From Platycnemis pennipes (lineage: Eukaryota > Arthropoda > Insecta > Odonata > Platycnemididae): a stretch of DNA of 64,000 nt. Position numbers and translations under genes: made by a program. The DNA is taken from the NCBI GenBank assembly GCA_933228895.1, contig OW121855.1:40252698-40316697 (forward strand), written 5' to 3'. The notes beneath the pieces are model-generated. The model was given only the letters and a program-made list of their open reading frames with translations. It was not told the DNA's origin and did not search any database. Below, piece after piece: positions 24,115 through 37,189 of this stretch (its first letter is position 1; each line of letters opens with the position of its first letter).

Positions 24115-26100
24115 AGTTATCCTCATGAGACTTTTGGTGGTGAGGAGTAAAACTAATACGATTTGCTATTATCTCAGGTAATATTTTATATTTACCTAAA
24201 CGTGTTTCTAGTAGACAATGCACATTTTGTCGGGAAGGTGGTAAATAGAAAGGAAGCGTAGCGCTTTGACGAGGTAGCAGCTTTACGATTGCGAAGTTTT
24301 ACTTCGTTTCTCGAGGTCAACGACATCTCTCCCATCGTGATGCAAATGTGATTCCACGGCGTGTTCTTTTGCTCTATTTCCCACACACGTTTCATCACAA
24401 CTCTACAATCCCCTTGTAACGATCAGAGCTCACTGCATTTAGAATTCCCTTCGAAGGAGAGGATTCCAAGTTTCTTGGAGGAAATATTTTACAGTCGATA
24501 CCATTTGCCTGAGTAATACTTTTTAGCTCCAAAGTTTTACACCATTGCCCCAAAAATTCAAGCATTTTAGCCAAAGGTATACATACAATTTTGCGCGGCG
24601 AGGATAAAATTGAAGAGCACTGTTAAACTGAAATTCATTAAAATTTATTGTATGTTAAATACTTTCACGCTTTCTAGGTTTTTTCTGAGAAACGACATGG
24701 ATTTTCTCTTTTATTTTAATGCATATCAAGGGTACTTATATGTAGTACTTTAAACACGTAAACGAAAATAAGTAGACAATAACGGTACTCAAGGAAAATA
24801 TTAAAACATTGATTATTGATTGATTATATCGATGATTTCTGATGATATTGTATGTGCTTTAAATGGTAAGTTGATAAACAGCGATTGAAAAATTTGATCT
24901 AGTTTCACTGAATATGTACCTATTCTCGCATAACACTTCATGTCAACTTTATTTTCTTCAATAATATAAACATTTTTCAAAAAGGCAAAACATTATACAA
25001 TGGACGTAAATTCACTAATGACTGAGTTACCATCGAACAGGATAAAATATATAATAAAATATTAATTAAATCCTCATCATATAACATTTCTTGGCTATGG
25101 GTGAGATTTTAGAATAAAGGTATCACTTATTCACAGGGAAAGAAGAACCTATAACTTAAATTGAAATAGATATCAGCAAACCATAAGTGGAATTATTACA
25201 GTGATTCTCATTTGATCAATAGTGGATTGCCATATAGTTGAGTCACACACTTATTCCTGTGTTACAACCATGTTTTATATTGAAAAAAAAGAGTCTTTCA
25301 TCATTCGATCATGTCAATGTTTTACTATTTACATTGATTTAATGTGATAATTGTGTGTCTTTCTGTTACCAACTAAATAAGTTGTTACAAATTTGGGGTA
25401 AGTATGAAAACATAGACCCATTCAAACCTATCTCAGATATACCTTCTTCATTTAAAGAAAGTTCATATGATGCGTCACATTGACTGCTAATGACATTAAT
25501 TCACATTATTTCTTTTTTATATTTCTGTGGATGAAGGATGGGTTTGGCATAAAATATCTTCTTTCACCGGTTTACACATGTTGAAATCTATATTGTTATT
25601 GAGGAGGGCAGACTCGAGGAAACATCACATTATGCATATAGCAACTCAAATTTTACTTTTTCTCGACTTTGATGATGATTTCAACTTACATTTCCTATCC
25701 ACTATTTTTTGCAATCAACTGAACAATTTATACTATTTGGTGATAAGAAGAAAAATAATTTTCTAAGATCAATTACAATAATGCGAAATTTCTCTTTTTC
25801 AAACAATAATAGCTTTTCTTCACAAGAGAAAATAATTCCTACAAAGAAAACTTGGCGCATAGATATAACCTTCAAAGTTGAGGATCTACTTTACTTTAAA
25901 TTTATTTCTCACAATTCAAGTACACAAGGGGAAGCACAAAGGTGTATTTATATATCAAGCCAGAATATCGCTCAAGGGGTTAAAATTTTGGCATTGGCGT
26001 ATGCCGTCAAAATCAGATTGCCCAATCCCACCCGCTCCTCTGACTCTCGAGCTATTTGATTTCGTCCTTTCAATTAGTTAGTATTCACCCCTATTATGTC
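24115..26100. other. no recognisable feature
   Basis: Very AT-rich from about 24,500 to 26,000; no repeats or coding similarity recognised. Confidence 0.55.
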
Positions 26101-26109
26101 GTCATAAAG

Positions 26110-27090
26110 GTTAAGTTTAAGTGAATCCAATCCAATTTAAACCTTGAGGCAAAGGGAAAAGTCCATTGGGTGGCGTGGAGGGGGATTCAAAGCAGTTGGA
26201 ATCGGCGCACTGCGAAGTGCGTGTATCGAATGGACTCCACGGAATCAGATTTCTTCCCTTCGACCCTCCTCCCTTTACGAGTTCGTTCACGTGTGAGTCC
26301 CTCATCTCTTCCTTCGGACCTTTGCTGATGAATGCCTTGAGAATAAAAGCGGCAGTACATTCCCCGGGAATCCAACATGGGGATTGGGGGGTGAAAATGC
26401 TCGGGAACACGAAAGCGGTCACCGGGGGATGCGAATGAGTAAGTGGACAAAAGGATAAAGTCGTTTCCTTTCTTTGCGCAAAGGAACAGGAAGGAAACAG
26501 AGGAGAGGCCGGCAATAGACTAGATAAACGAAGTAGCGAAAAAGAGCGAGGTGGAGAACGAGAAAAAGGAGGGAGGCGTTGAGAAATAGAGGAGAGAGGC
26601 AGAAAGGAATTTCCTTGTTTTCATTGTTGGTCGTGCGCTGGATTCTTTGCCACTGACGGAATTCCGCGCAGTCCCTTTCTGCATGCGTACAATTTATTAT
26701 TTTTTTACCCATGACTCCACTCCTAGCCAAAGTCCCACTTCCCTTTTTCCCCACTCATACATTCCCCATTCCTATATTTCCCCACGTTTCCTCTTTCTCC
26801 TCTTGCTCGCGAATCCCTCTTCTCGATTGCAATTGTGGGCGAGTTTGTTTTCGCATGAGCTCGCTCGCCGGCTCGTGTTTGTCGGCTGCCGCGAAAAAGT
26901 TCGCCCCTTCGCCCACCCTTTCCCCTTCGCTTTGCTTTTCCCCGTTTGCTCCAGGCGCCCTGTCCTCCGGACACACCCACCACGGATGATAATGGAAACG
27001 GAACAGTTTCGCTTCGGGCCCGAGTAGAATGAAACTACGAGGTCGGTGATTCGTCTCGTGTGGGTGAATAGTGACTGCTGCCTCAGAGAG
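26110..27090. other. large GC/CpG-rich island
   Basis: The longest GC-rich block in the window. Strand-asymmetric pyrimidine runs (CCCACTTCCCTTTTTCCCCAC type, 26,720-26,790) and many CG dinucleotides (26,840-26,960) leave several frames open on both strands for 80-140 codons. None shows a domain, and overlapping opposite-strand frames argue for composition rather than coding. The best candidate here for a promoter/first-exon CpG island of an unseen neighbouring gene. Confidence 0.4.
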
Positions 27091-30000
27091 ACTTGACCCG
27101 GGATGTCATTATTCGTCCTCAAACATCGTTTTCCGCTATTAATTTCTAACACGCAAACGAAATTTTCTTTGATAAAATTTGGTGATTTTCGCATTGATAG
27201 GTACTATTCATGTATAGAAGATATTTATAACGCGATGCAAAATCACGATTATCACATCATTTTAAGGTACACCTTCTTAAAGAATTTTGAACTTAAACCA
27301 ACACAAGTAGATATATAGAAAAAAAACCAGTTTTTTTAATTTCCTATACTGCATTGTGAACAGGAAGGAGAAAGAAACATAATAGTAACCTGAAAATGAA
27401 CTTTTTTTCGCCACAAGCTATTGGTTAACTGTTGAAATTAAGCTTACCGCCTTGGATTTTTGGGTTCATTTTCGTATTTATATTCAATACAAAAGTACTA
27501 CCACTGCATGCAAAGCTTCTATTATACCAGTATCCAAATGAATTTTTTCCTAAGGTACCTATGTCTAGGAAGTTACCCGCAGTACCTAATGCCTTTTAAG
27601 GATATCATTTCATCCTAAGATTCTAAAGTATAATATCTTCGTACGAAAACTTGTGATCCCTGTGCTTAATAATAGGTCCATTAACCTTTCACAACAGCCA
27701 CTATGCCATTTCAACAACCTCACATATCCCATGCAATGATTTTTGAGGAAATTGTTACTTTTAAGCCACGTTATCCTTCCCCTACAGCTCCTCAAATCAT
27801 TTTCTTCGCGCCCATTCTTAAGCACGATAGTCTTCATGCAATTCTTCCTCGAGACCGGATTCTTACAAGACCTTTATATACCTCGTATACTACTGATGTC
27901 AAATGTTACGTAATTTACAAACGCCGGATGCAGTAAATTAAAGTGGAATTATAAAATTATAAAATGCATTCTTCTCCTTGTTAAAATTTAAGGGTGGTTT
28001 GTCCTTAGAACCGAATATTTATTATCTCAAGCAATTGTTTCGCTTTTGCCCTTAGTTCTTTCTTCCTAATACAGCTTAACAGTTGAGGTAAAGTGGAATT
28101 AAACTCATGTAGACGGCAAATATTGTAAGCATCGTCTCCAATATTTGCAAGGATTATGGGGAAATTGCCTGAAAAATATATCCATTTGCGCCAGGCACGT
28201 AGCCATATAGCGTGGGGGGCGGGATGGACTTCTGGGGCTTCAGCCCTTTTCGCCTCCTCCCCCCCGAATTTTTTCCCACCATTCTGTCGTTATGTCTTTA
28301 ACTGGGCGTGATAATCCGGATTACAATGCGTATAATTCAAGTGTTAAGTGTCTAGAAACGTAATCACTAGTTTGATGCATGCGTGTGGTTAATAATTGTT
28401 CTTTTCAATCTGATATATATGCATGCGTTGAACTTCTGTTCTGGGGCCGGTAAAATTAACCCCTTCATAACAAGGTAAGCAGTGAACTTTACCAGTAGAA
28501 AGGGATAGTAATGGACACTATAAAAGTAAATGCCAAGCACTGAAAATTAAGGGAAGAGATTTGTAGCATGTCGGCACCGAACGGGCAAGGCTGATGTGTT
28601 TCAAGTTACCCACTCTAGACTTAGACCTCCCACTCTCGAAGCAAATTTCCTGCGACGTGCCAGATTTGCGAATGTTATGGTAAAACTTAGTCAAGGGATT
28701 GTTTTGCACTTTAATATCCTCCTTTCTTTTCCTTTCACGCAAGCAGAATGCAATCAGCTGGTAGATTTCAGCGTATTTTTAACTCATATTTTCCATTTTC
28801 TCACAATATTCCCTATATTTTCATTACTTAGAAGCGTATTTTGAAGAAATCTCACTAAAATGATTTATTGTTAGAATGTAAAACATAACGATCAAAATAA
28901 GTACCTATTTATGTTTGGCAAACATGCCCCAACGTAATTAACGCAAAGGTGAACTCGTAGATAAGTTAGGCACAAAAGTAAAATATAGCCCTTTATTGAA
29001 TTTATGACGCTGAGATTGATTCTCTTTCTTTTTATTGTTCAACTATAGTTTCCAAGAGCAGCAGCATATCGTAAAGTAGAGATTTCTACCATAAGCCACC
29101 TGTTGGCTTTGAATCGGTAGTCATAGGATAATAGCATGAAGTTTTTTTCTCCTTTGCCAACCTAATAACCAATTATTTACCAGCTAGGGACTGGGATTTG
29201 TGCATTCAAAATCCGCTAGTAATTGTGAAAAAACAAGACATGGATAAATATTAGAAAACGTACCGTAAAAGAGCAAGATTTAGCTTTATTTAGATTTAGC
29301 TTTAGAAGGAAAATACATCGACAAAGCACTAAGGAATATATCAAAGGTAATTAAATTAACATGAAGAAAGTTTAGAACATGATGAATGATTGAGAGGATA
29401 TTATTGCACGTCCTTTTACGCCATGATAAAACGCCAAATCACTGATATCAAACAGGGATCAGAATTTTAATTTTTATGGCAATACATACCGAGGAAAAGG
29501 AATTTTTAACGAATGAAGCTATTTTATGAACTAAAATAAGCAAATTCCCATGGAAATTTAAAGTGAGATCTTTCAAACAAAATCCATTTTCACAGATGTC
29601 TTTAGAAGTTATTATAGAAGCTCTACCCATCTCATTGCACTGGTTTCCGAGAATGAACTATGTTTCTACGCTGAAATTCTAATATTTCTTTAGAGAGGCT
29701 TGGTTGTTTCATAGCATTACCAAAATACATCCAACATCATCATCTCAAAAGGAGAAACTGTTCAATGGTCAGCAACTTTAAAGCGTACCCCTAGTATGCT
29801 GATGCTACAAAGTTTGCACTTTCTACGCAATAACCTCTAGGCATACGAGATTCATCCCCCGTGAATAGAACATTGTGTACCTACGTTGTGCCTCTCAGCC
29901 ACTTTGATCACGATAAAAAAAATCGCTGCATTTATGCCGTAGTACATGAGTCTCGACCAAACAATGCAAACCGAACTGAGAGTCGTGAAAGCTGAACGGC

Positions 30001-33000
30001 GACGTACACGACGTCATCTCCCAAACTGTTCTCCAACGCTCCGAGCACAAATCTAACGAGACAATGGATCTGTGAGGCAGGGAGTGGAGGCCCACGAGCT
30101 TAGGGATCGACATTTCCACTATCCCTTTGCCTAGACCTGGACCGCCAGAACTGCAAGGCGTCTGTGGCCTCGGAAACAGTGGAGCTTACAATTGCATCGG
30201 TAATAGATGGGGACTATATTTAGAGGCAGTCATTTTCAATGAACTGGAAAGTTCAAGGCTTCCTGACTAGCCGATAAAATCAAGGGAATTATTATCTGGT
30301 AGTGACATAAAGAGAATTATTTTCTCTGAGCAGAAAAAAAACAACAAAACCTAAGTTAAACTCGTATTTAAATCATAGTTCTTTCCAATTTATGAAGGTT
30401 CTGATATTGATTTCCTTAATTAAACTGTGTATATTTCATGCACCTTTGTAACTGTTTGTCATCAAAACAGCCCTGTAGACAATCACCAAGCAACTCGTTA
30501 GATTTGTGTGTCTCATTGAAACAGATTGGTACAAAACCGATCAAGGTTTCATCCATTCATTACGATCTAAAGCAAATTTACTTTGCACATGATATCAAGT
30601 GGCTAATTTTTCACATATGCGATAGAAGGAAAATGAAGGATATACCTTTAGCAGAAAATACACTCCCTTAGAATATATGATTCAAAGGAATGGAATCGCT
30701 TCCAAATATATTTTAAACTCAGAATACTCAGATACTCCCTTAGAATTTTTTCTCTCCCTCTTTAAGTTAGTGCGAAAAGCAACTCATGAACAAAACACGC
30801 AGCACCATGAGTTGGAAACGTTCTGACAACGCAGAAGCCTGAATCTGATAGCTACGATTAGTAAAATAAATTAATATTTCTACGCACTTTCAGAGTGACT
30901 CTGAACGTCATACTATTAATTAAGATGCTCCACGTTTTGGAAATCAAAGGAACTTAAACTCAGGGCTTTCTTCGGAAAGAAGTTGCATTATTCATACTTA
31001 ATAAAGGAGAAACAGTCAACAAAAACACTACAGAACGGTAATAGCCTACATGAAAACTAAAAATCCTTAGCAGAAATTGAATATTTAAAGTTGGCTCCAA
31101 TGAAATAAAAAGGCAACGAAGGAATATAACTCAGGAATGCCAATAAGGCACGTAATTCAACATATTAAAATATTTCTATCGATATAAAAATGTCGTTAAC
31201 ATGAGGAAAACGACATTAAATGGAGAAAGAGAGACGAAGAGAATGTGAAAGATTAAAAGTTAATTCCATGCCGTTCTCTGCGTGTGTCGCCTGATGTAGA
31301 TGTTGATTAAGAGTGAATTACCGAAATTGCTAGATCCCTTCCTCATAAAAAAATAATTTTTTCCGCTAAAATATTCTTTCGATGCCATTTTCATTTCTCT
31401 CAAAGGCTTTGTAAAAAATCACCACGTTGGTGTTCTTGACTCGCTCACAAAGCTTCTAGGGGGGCGTAAAATATGCTCCTCCTCCTCGACACAGAAAAAT
31501 GCCCACTTTTACCTGCGAAAGGGCTCCTACTATTAACATCACTTTTTGCACTACACCGCGCTTTTTATTTGTAGACTCTCTCCTACGTCTCCCACCCACT
31601 CCCTAAGTGCCGAGGCCACAAAAAAGTTAGTCAATAGAATGGCGGTGTTTTTTCCACAGCGAGAGGGAGAGTTTGAAGAGGGAAAACGAATGGAACGATG
31701 TGGAGTTATATTTTCGGATTGCTGAGCGGAGTGAGGGATGGGAAGGGAAAAACACATCGTCATGATATCACAGGTTTGCACAGAAACGCGTTTTAGACCC
31801 ATTTCACAACTAACTTTGAAGCTCGTCATGATCGAAAACAAAGTTTTTTTTCTATTTAATCGAACAACAAACCCCACGAAAACAATCTTAGAAAAACTTA
31901 ACGAACATCAAATTTGAATAGAGTGAGGTAATTGCTAATTTGTAGTTTTTCTATGTTATGAAACAGTGGCATTTTGGTGGCTAGTTGGTGTAATAAACAT
32001 AACCACAATATGTACAAAACTACTTATATTCGTACATTTTCCAGTTAATTAAATTTTTTCTTAAGTTCACCGATGGAAGCGCTGATTCCCTCTCTGTTAG
32101 CGTATTATATTTCTTTTGGTTTGTACCCTATACTTAGCCCTTAAACACCTGCGATGATCCTTCCTTGCATTTCCACCAATAAAGTTTGCACTCGCACAAA
32201 TAAATAACCCATCATTTCCGAAATTGACCTCCGTTTTTACGATCTCACGTTGCTTTATTTCCATCGCTGATTTTTTGGATTGGCCACCGCTTGATGCTGA
32301 GTGACAATGCAAAAGCTTAAACCGGGATACGTCAAAGTAAAAATCCATCTCCATCTCTCTCATTATCTGCCCGCTACAGTCTAACCCCGTCCCGTTCCTC
32401 TTCACTCTTCCACTTTCGAAAAACACACACCTACACGCTCTCCTGTTAAGGAGACATTGATTCCCGGCGACAAGAGTTTAAATGGTTTAATCAGTCACGG
32501 TAGTCGCCCATCAATCAGGGATTAACCCTCTTGAGCGCTCTGATGACGGTCGGTCCACATTAAGAGATTCAGAGCACACGTCCACTACTTTTTTTTACCA
32601 TTGAAGAGTTTTGTTCCCTGATCACTTTTTCCCCACATTCACGTATTTATAAAGCGATTGATTTCACGTCCGCAATGTTTGACGTCCCTGCATTGAGATA
32701 GCATCGGTCGGAAACGGATCTTCCCTCTCTTTGTCAATGTCAATGCTATTATATCAAACTTTGTTGATTGACCACGATGTCCTGAGTAAATTATAACATA
32801 TCAACGGATAAAGAAATCAAAGTTTGTTATGGTTGAACTAATATGAATTCCCGTCTGTTATCAAGAAAATCATTATCTATTTATAATATTCATTGTATTA
32901 TCGTTCATTTTCTCCTTTCAATAAGCTATTATATTGGGAGATTCAGTTGAAAGGTTATGCTCAACTACCTTGAGACATCAAGTAGGTAAATGAATTAGCA

Positions 33001-33990
33001 TGACAATTCAAAGTTAATTAAATTCCGTTAGTGGTATAATGAAGCCATCGATCGGGAATTAACATCTCTTATTTGGAAATTAATGAACAACATCAAAGGA
33101 TTTAACACCCACACATACCATTATAAATTCCTCTACCTTACGTGCCTTGATAAAGTGTTGTTGCAGTAGCACAACAGAGAAATCCGCATCTTGTCACCGA
33201 AAAAGATGAAAACTTATACATTTGGAAACTGCTGTTTCGTCTTTGTATGCATAAAGGTCACCGGAAATCACGTCTTTGAAGCCCAAACCCTGGATTACAA
33301 TTCAAATACATTTAAGTAGTTACTCTAAATATGGTTCCACCATTTTTAGAGAAAAAACTATGCTACTGTTATACTAAGAGGAATATAGTCATCTCACTTT
33401 TTTTATAGCTAAAAATTACTTGAATGAAAGTTCATTGTATTATAAGCTAAGTGAACGTTTGTGGCCTTTTGTTGTTAACGTACATTTTCATATTTTATCT
33501 TGTTCAAAACATTGAAATTAATATGTATTTTGAGGTTTTTAAGGCTATTTTGTGCAGTAAATCAACTGGTACTCCTTTAACTGACTTTTAATGGCTTTAT
33601 ATTAATTAAAAAGTTGTAAGCAACAGGAAGAAATATTTCACATTACTATTTTCTTACTTATGTTCGCGCACCCATTCTTCTATCAAAGAAATTCCTCTAT
33701 CCTTCCGTCTGATCTCTTCCTCATTCCGTCTATTCTTCTTAACTTACTCTTCTACTATTTCCCTCTTTCTCAACATTCAATACACCGTTGCTCTCTAACA
33801 CTCGTTTAATTTTTAATTCTTGGCTCCTCCAAATTTGATCAGTCTCCTTAAATACTTTCATCCCATACCATGCCCTGCACCTACAAGCGTGATTTCCCTT
33901 TACCACCATACTTTCTTCATTACTCTCCATGCATACCGGGAAACTTTAAATAGAATTTCCTATTGGCTTATAAGTACATCCATGTAATAC
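27091..33990. other. 6.9 kb with no recognisable gene
   Basis: Mostly AT-rich. Minor GC-richer spots are 28,190-28,270 (G-run then C-run, GGGGGGCGGG and CCTCCCCCCC), 29,930-30,190, 31,440-31,760 and 32,280-32,580. None gives a recognised domain, RNA or repeat pair. Frames of up to about 110 codons on the minus strand at 31,551-31,877 and 32,097-32,426 have no similarity that I recognise. Confidence 0.45.
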
Positions 33991-33998
33991 CCTATGAT

Positions 33999-34065
33999 GC
34001 AAGTTAGGGGATGAATCATTGAATTGAATACAGCTAGTTTATGACAGTAGTGATGATTAGAATCG
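33999..34065 (+). repeat. inverted-repeat arm of rearranged Penelope-like element, left
   Basis: About 65 bp (GTTAGGGGATGAATCATTG through GACAGTAGTGATGATTA) that recurs in reverse complement at 34,403-34,469 with roughly nine in ten bases matching by eye. Confidence 0.85.
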
Positions 34066-34126
34066 TTGGGGATAACCGCTTAATAACCGATAATCTTTTC
34101 GTTGTATAGAAAAGCTATGGCTATGG

Positions 34127-34420
34127 TCAATTAAGGCTATAGTTAAATCTAAAAAAATAGTATTTTTTATTCTGACTTCTGCCGTGAAAACAATAGAAGG
34201 ATGTAATGAGTTTAACATAGCCAAAGATTGGTTTAGCCTTCTTTGGCTCCCCGTCCAGAGACATCACATCGTCAACAAAACGAAAATAATAAAATATATT
34301 TTTAATTAGGGGATGGTTGCACCTAAAGAGATTTTTCTCGAGGTTGTCCATAAAAACTTCTGCTAGGATTGGGGAAAGAGACGAACCTATAGCTAAACCG
34401 TTAATCATCACTACTGTCAT
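34127..34420 (-). pseudogene. Penelope-like reverse transcriptase fragment
   Basis: The minus-strand frame contains INGLAIGSSLSPILAEVFMD and FYYFRFVDDV. These match the RT 'G-LAMGSPLSPILA' and catalytic Y/FVDD motifs of Penelope-like elements (family knowledge). The two Asp of FVDD are present. The N-terminal RT region and the GIY-YIG endonuclease are not in this frame. Upstream on the minus strand the frame is broken by stops within the inverted-repeat arm (34,403-34,469). Confidence 0.85.
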
Positions 34421-34469
34421 AAACTAGGTGCATTTCATTCAATGATTCATCGCCTAACTTGTATTCCTC
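34403..34469 (-). repeat. inverted-repeat arm of rearranged Penelope-like element, right
   Basis: Reverse-complement partner of 33,999-34,065. This copy lies in its natural place directly upstream of the RT core on the minus strand. Confidence 0.85.
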
Positions 34470-34479
34470 TATATCAAAG

Positions 34480-34806
34480 GCAGTTTGACAAAGAATTGAG
34501 TATCGTTAAACGAATAGCCGTCGGGAACGGTTATGAAGAGGCACTTATAGACAAACTAACGGAAAGATGAATTAAGAAAAAAGCTGTGATGTCATCCACA
34601 ACCCTCTCTTCCCTTTCCAATGCTACATGCATGTGGGCTAATATACCCTTCGTTAATAATCTGTCGTATAAATTGTGTAAACTATTTCCCAGAGAGAATG
34701 AGAAATTTTGTAAGAGGAAATTTAATGTAAGAATTAATGAACATAAGAAAACACTTTTTAATTTGGACAACAAATCAATGTTAAAACAGAAAAAGAAAAA
34801 TAATTG
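34480..34806 (+). pseudogene. Penelope-like element, region downstream of the RT core
   Basis: The plus strand encodes KELSIVKRIAVGNGYEEALI then a stop, followed by TTLSSL and IPFVNNLSYKLCKLF to about 34,690. This resembles the linker of Penelope-like proteins between the reverse transcriptase and the GIY-YIG nuclease (the '-LPY/F...LS-K' segment). Its orientation is opposite to the RT core at 34,127-34,420, so the element is internally inverted. Stops show it is dead. Confidence 0.65.
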
Positions 34807-34809
34807 ATA

Positions 34810-35233
34810 AAAAGTTCTTTTAAATATTATTTAGTGTTCAGAATAAAAACGTAGCTTATAAGGTGCTTAGAATCTGATCATGTTCGAATCGAATATTGCT
34901 AGTCCCGCGTTTTCGGAAATTAACCAGTCATCAAAATAAACAGCGTTTGGTCCATAGAGAAAAACAAACAGTTTATTGTCACGGTAATGCGGGAATGCCG
35001 CATAAGGGAATTTAGGTAATCACCGTTCTAAGTAAATACCGCTATGCATGTTTCGGCGATTTAAAGTGGGGTGCAATGCTGCACACACGCCATACTCACA
35101 GGGACTTGGTTATGATTGCGAAGAAAAAAGTATTAAAAACTCGTCTGAATTGGTTAACATGCTAGACATACAACTCTTCTGCAGCACAGAATGGGGACAA
35201 AAAATCTCGATATATCATGTCCGATAGGATCGT
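34810..35233. other. no recognisable feature
   Basis: AT-rich; nothing recognised. Confidence 0.5.
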
Positions 35234-36350
35234 TTGTGGTATAATCACTCGATTGAGGGCTTGCATCACGCTTCGGCTATCTACACGGCAGGAAGGCTGA
35301 GTATTCCATCTGAGGAAAAGGATCTGGTGGTAAAGGGAGCGGTAATTCAGATATCAGTAGCGGGCACACTTCGGGGGGCTGAGGGGGGAGGAGGAAGGGG
35401 GAGGAGAAGAAGGGAGGAGAGGGTAACGCAAACGTGCTCCGACGGCCACTGTATAGGGTGGATACTATTGCCTATCCTTCCTCTCTTTCCCTCCACATCC
35501 GATCGGGCCCCTTCCGTTCCCACGGAAACCAGGGAAAACACTTCACGTGTGAATTATCCGCGGCCGTTCTCGCCTACGACTACGCCCAATCTCCCTCTCC
35601 GATTCACTCTCTCAACGCAGCCACTCGCGTAATCCGCGCACTGATAGCTATTTTCCGAGTTAGTAGCGCTCCCATCCACTAATGCACCCGCATCCCATCA
35701 TACCCTCACATTAACATGCACGAACGCAGTTGCATAAACGAGGGAGGGATAACCGTCGTCATTCTTCATTCAGCCGTCGGGGATCTACATCATATCCACC
35801 CCCCAACATTTCCTAATCTTCCTTACTTCGAATAGTTCCCCGCCCCCTTGCTCTCAAGTTCCCGATAACTGTCTTAACGACATCGCCATCTGTGAGAGAA
35901 GATTTGGAAGTGCACACACAACCCTTTAGTCTTCACCGCACCCCCAGCACATACCTCTACCCTCGTACACGATCTTTCAGCGTCAGGTCTTATAACCCAC
36001 ACCGACTTTGCAATCTCCTAGTCGTCGCGCACCTTCATCTCCCAGATTCCTTGCCCCTCCACTCACGTCCTCACCTCCCCCATCCACCCTCCACATCACC
36101 CCATACCATCTCATTACCTAGCGCAGTCTCATTGTTCCCGAAAGTATGGCATCCCCCCACGTGCAGGGGGGGAGGCGAGTACAACCACCCTCCATTGCTC
36201 GAGATATATCCCCTTTCTCAAGAATGTTATCTTGCGGAGACTGAGGGACTAATTACAGTGATAAGTCTTGGTGCAGTAAAAACTAGGGGAAATGAAAGGC
36301 GTCTTAGGAGATGTGGAGGAGAAAGAATACTAATTAACAGAAAGTAATCC
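35234..36350. other. GC/CpG-rich island
   Basis: Begins moderately GC-rich, with a striking G/A-only run at about 35,373-35,420 (GGGGGAGGAGGAAGGGGGAGG type), then C-rich and CG-rich DNA to about 36,190. Open frames on both strands reach 130-150 codons but are rich in Pro, Ser and Arg and overlap one another. No domain recognised. Confidence 0.35.
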
Positions 36351-37184
36351 CGTGGAGCCGCGTGTCATTATCTACTGACTCACCAGACGTGAGATGCGAA
36401 GTTCCCATCATCAGTCATTCTTAATTTACGACTAACATGCATAAGATTTTCAACTGCGATGCTAATTTAGGAAAATTTGCAAGAACGTGTTAAAAACACA
36501 ATAAACATAAACTATTGTCGAGGAAAGTATGTATAAAATAAATTAAGGTTAATTTAACAAAAGTTGGAATAAATTCATGGTGGAATATTATAATTACCCA
36601 AATCGTGGGCACAACATATTTAACTCCTAAAATATTAACTAAATCTCTGGAAAGCATTATACTTTTTCATGATACCAACTTTGTGCCATATGTTAACCTA
36701 GCTTGTGCAAGAAGGTTCTTTTGGTTGTTTATATGGTGACTGTTGCATTTGAAACTTATGGGATAAAGGCATATGTAGCCATCAAGAAAATAAATTATGC
36801 TATTGCTGTTTCTTAGAATTAGATTCTATTCTCTCAACTGTGATGGTCAATAAGCTACATTATGGTGTTATTTATATTCCCCTTGGTAAATGACTTAAAA
36901 GCGGTTGAATATCCGTTTGTTAAAGCAATTTCTCGACATTCAAGTAAAAAAGTGGCGAGGTCAAAATTTCACCTCAAGCATGTAATTTGCGGTCGTACAA
37001 GAAAGTCACCAAATAATTATTTCTGCCACCATCGTCCTTTTTTTTAACTATTATAAAGCCTATATTAATGTATTATATGTCAGTGTGTTGGGTTTTCTAC
37101 TATTTCTGGCATTTGACACATTTATGTCAAAACACACGTTACTTTTCTCTCGAGTGAACAGTTTTTCTGTGAATAATACTACTC
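36351..37184. other. no recognisable feature
   Basis: AT-rich; nothing recognised. Confidence 0.5.
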
Positions 37185-37189
37185 CTTGG

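Noticed and set aside
26117..27194. Long overlapping open frames on both strands in the GC-rich island
   Set aside because: Frames on opposite strands overlap, have composition-driven residues (Pro, Ser, Arg, Gly) and no motif; not listed as genes.
27610..27936. Minus-strand MKTIVLKNGRE similarity to the LINE C-terminus
   Set aside because: Similarity stops after a few residues and no YVNMKRL or tail follows.
28190..28275. G-run/C-run hairpin-like block resembling a dispersed repeat
   Set aside because: Simple low-complexity runs; no second copy seen in the window and no defined ends.
29725..29760. CATCATCATC string suggesting another LINE tail
   Set aside because: Neither strand carries the GGATTGTTGAC end or C-terminal codons next to it.
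35234..36347. 130-151-codon plus-strand frames
   Set aside because: Pro/Ser-rich translations of CpG- and pyrimidine-rich DNA, with no domain and an opposite-strand frame also open.
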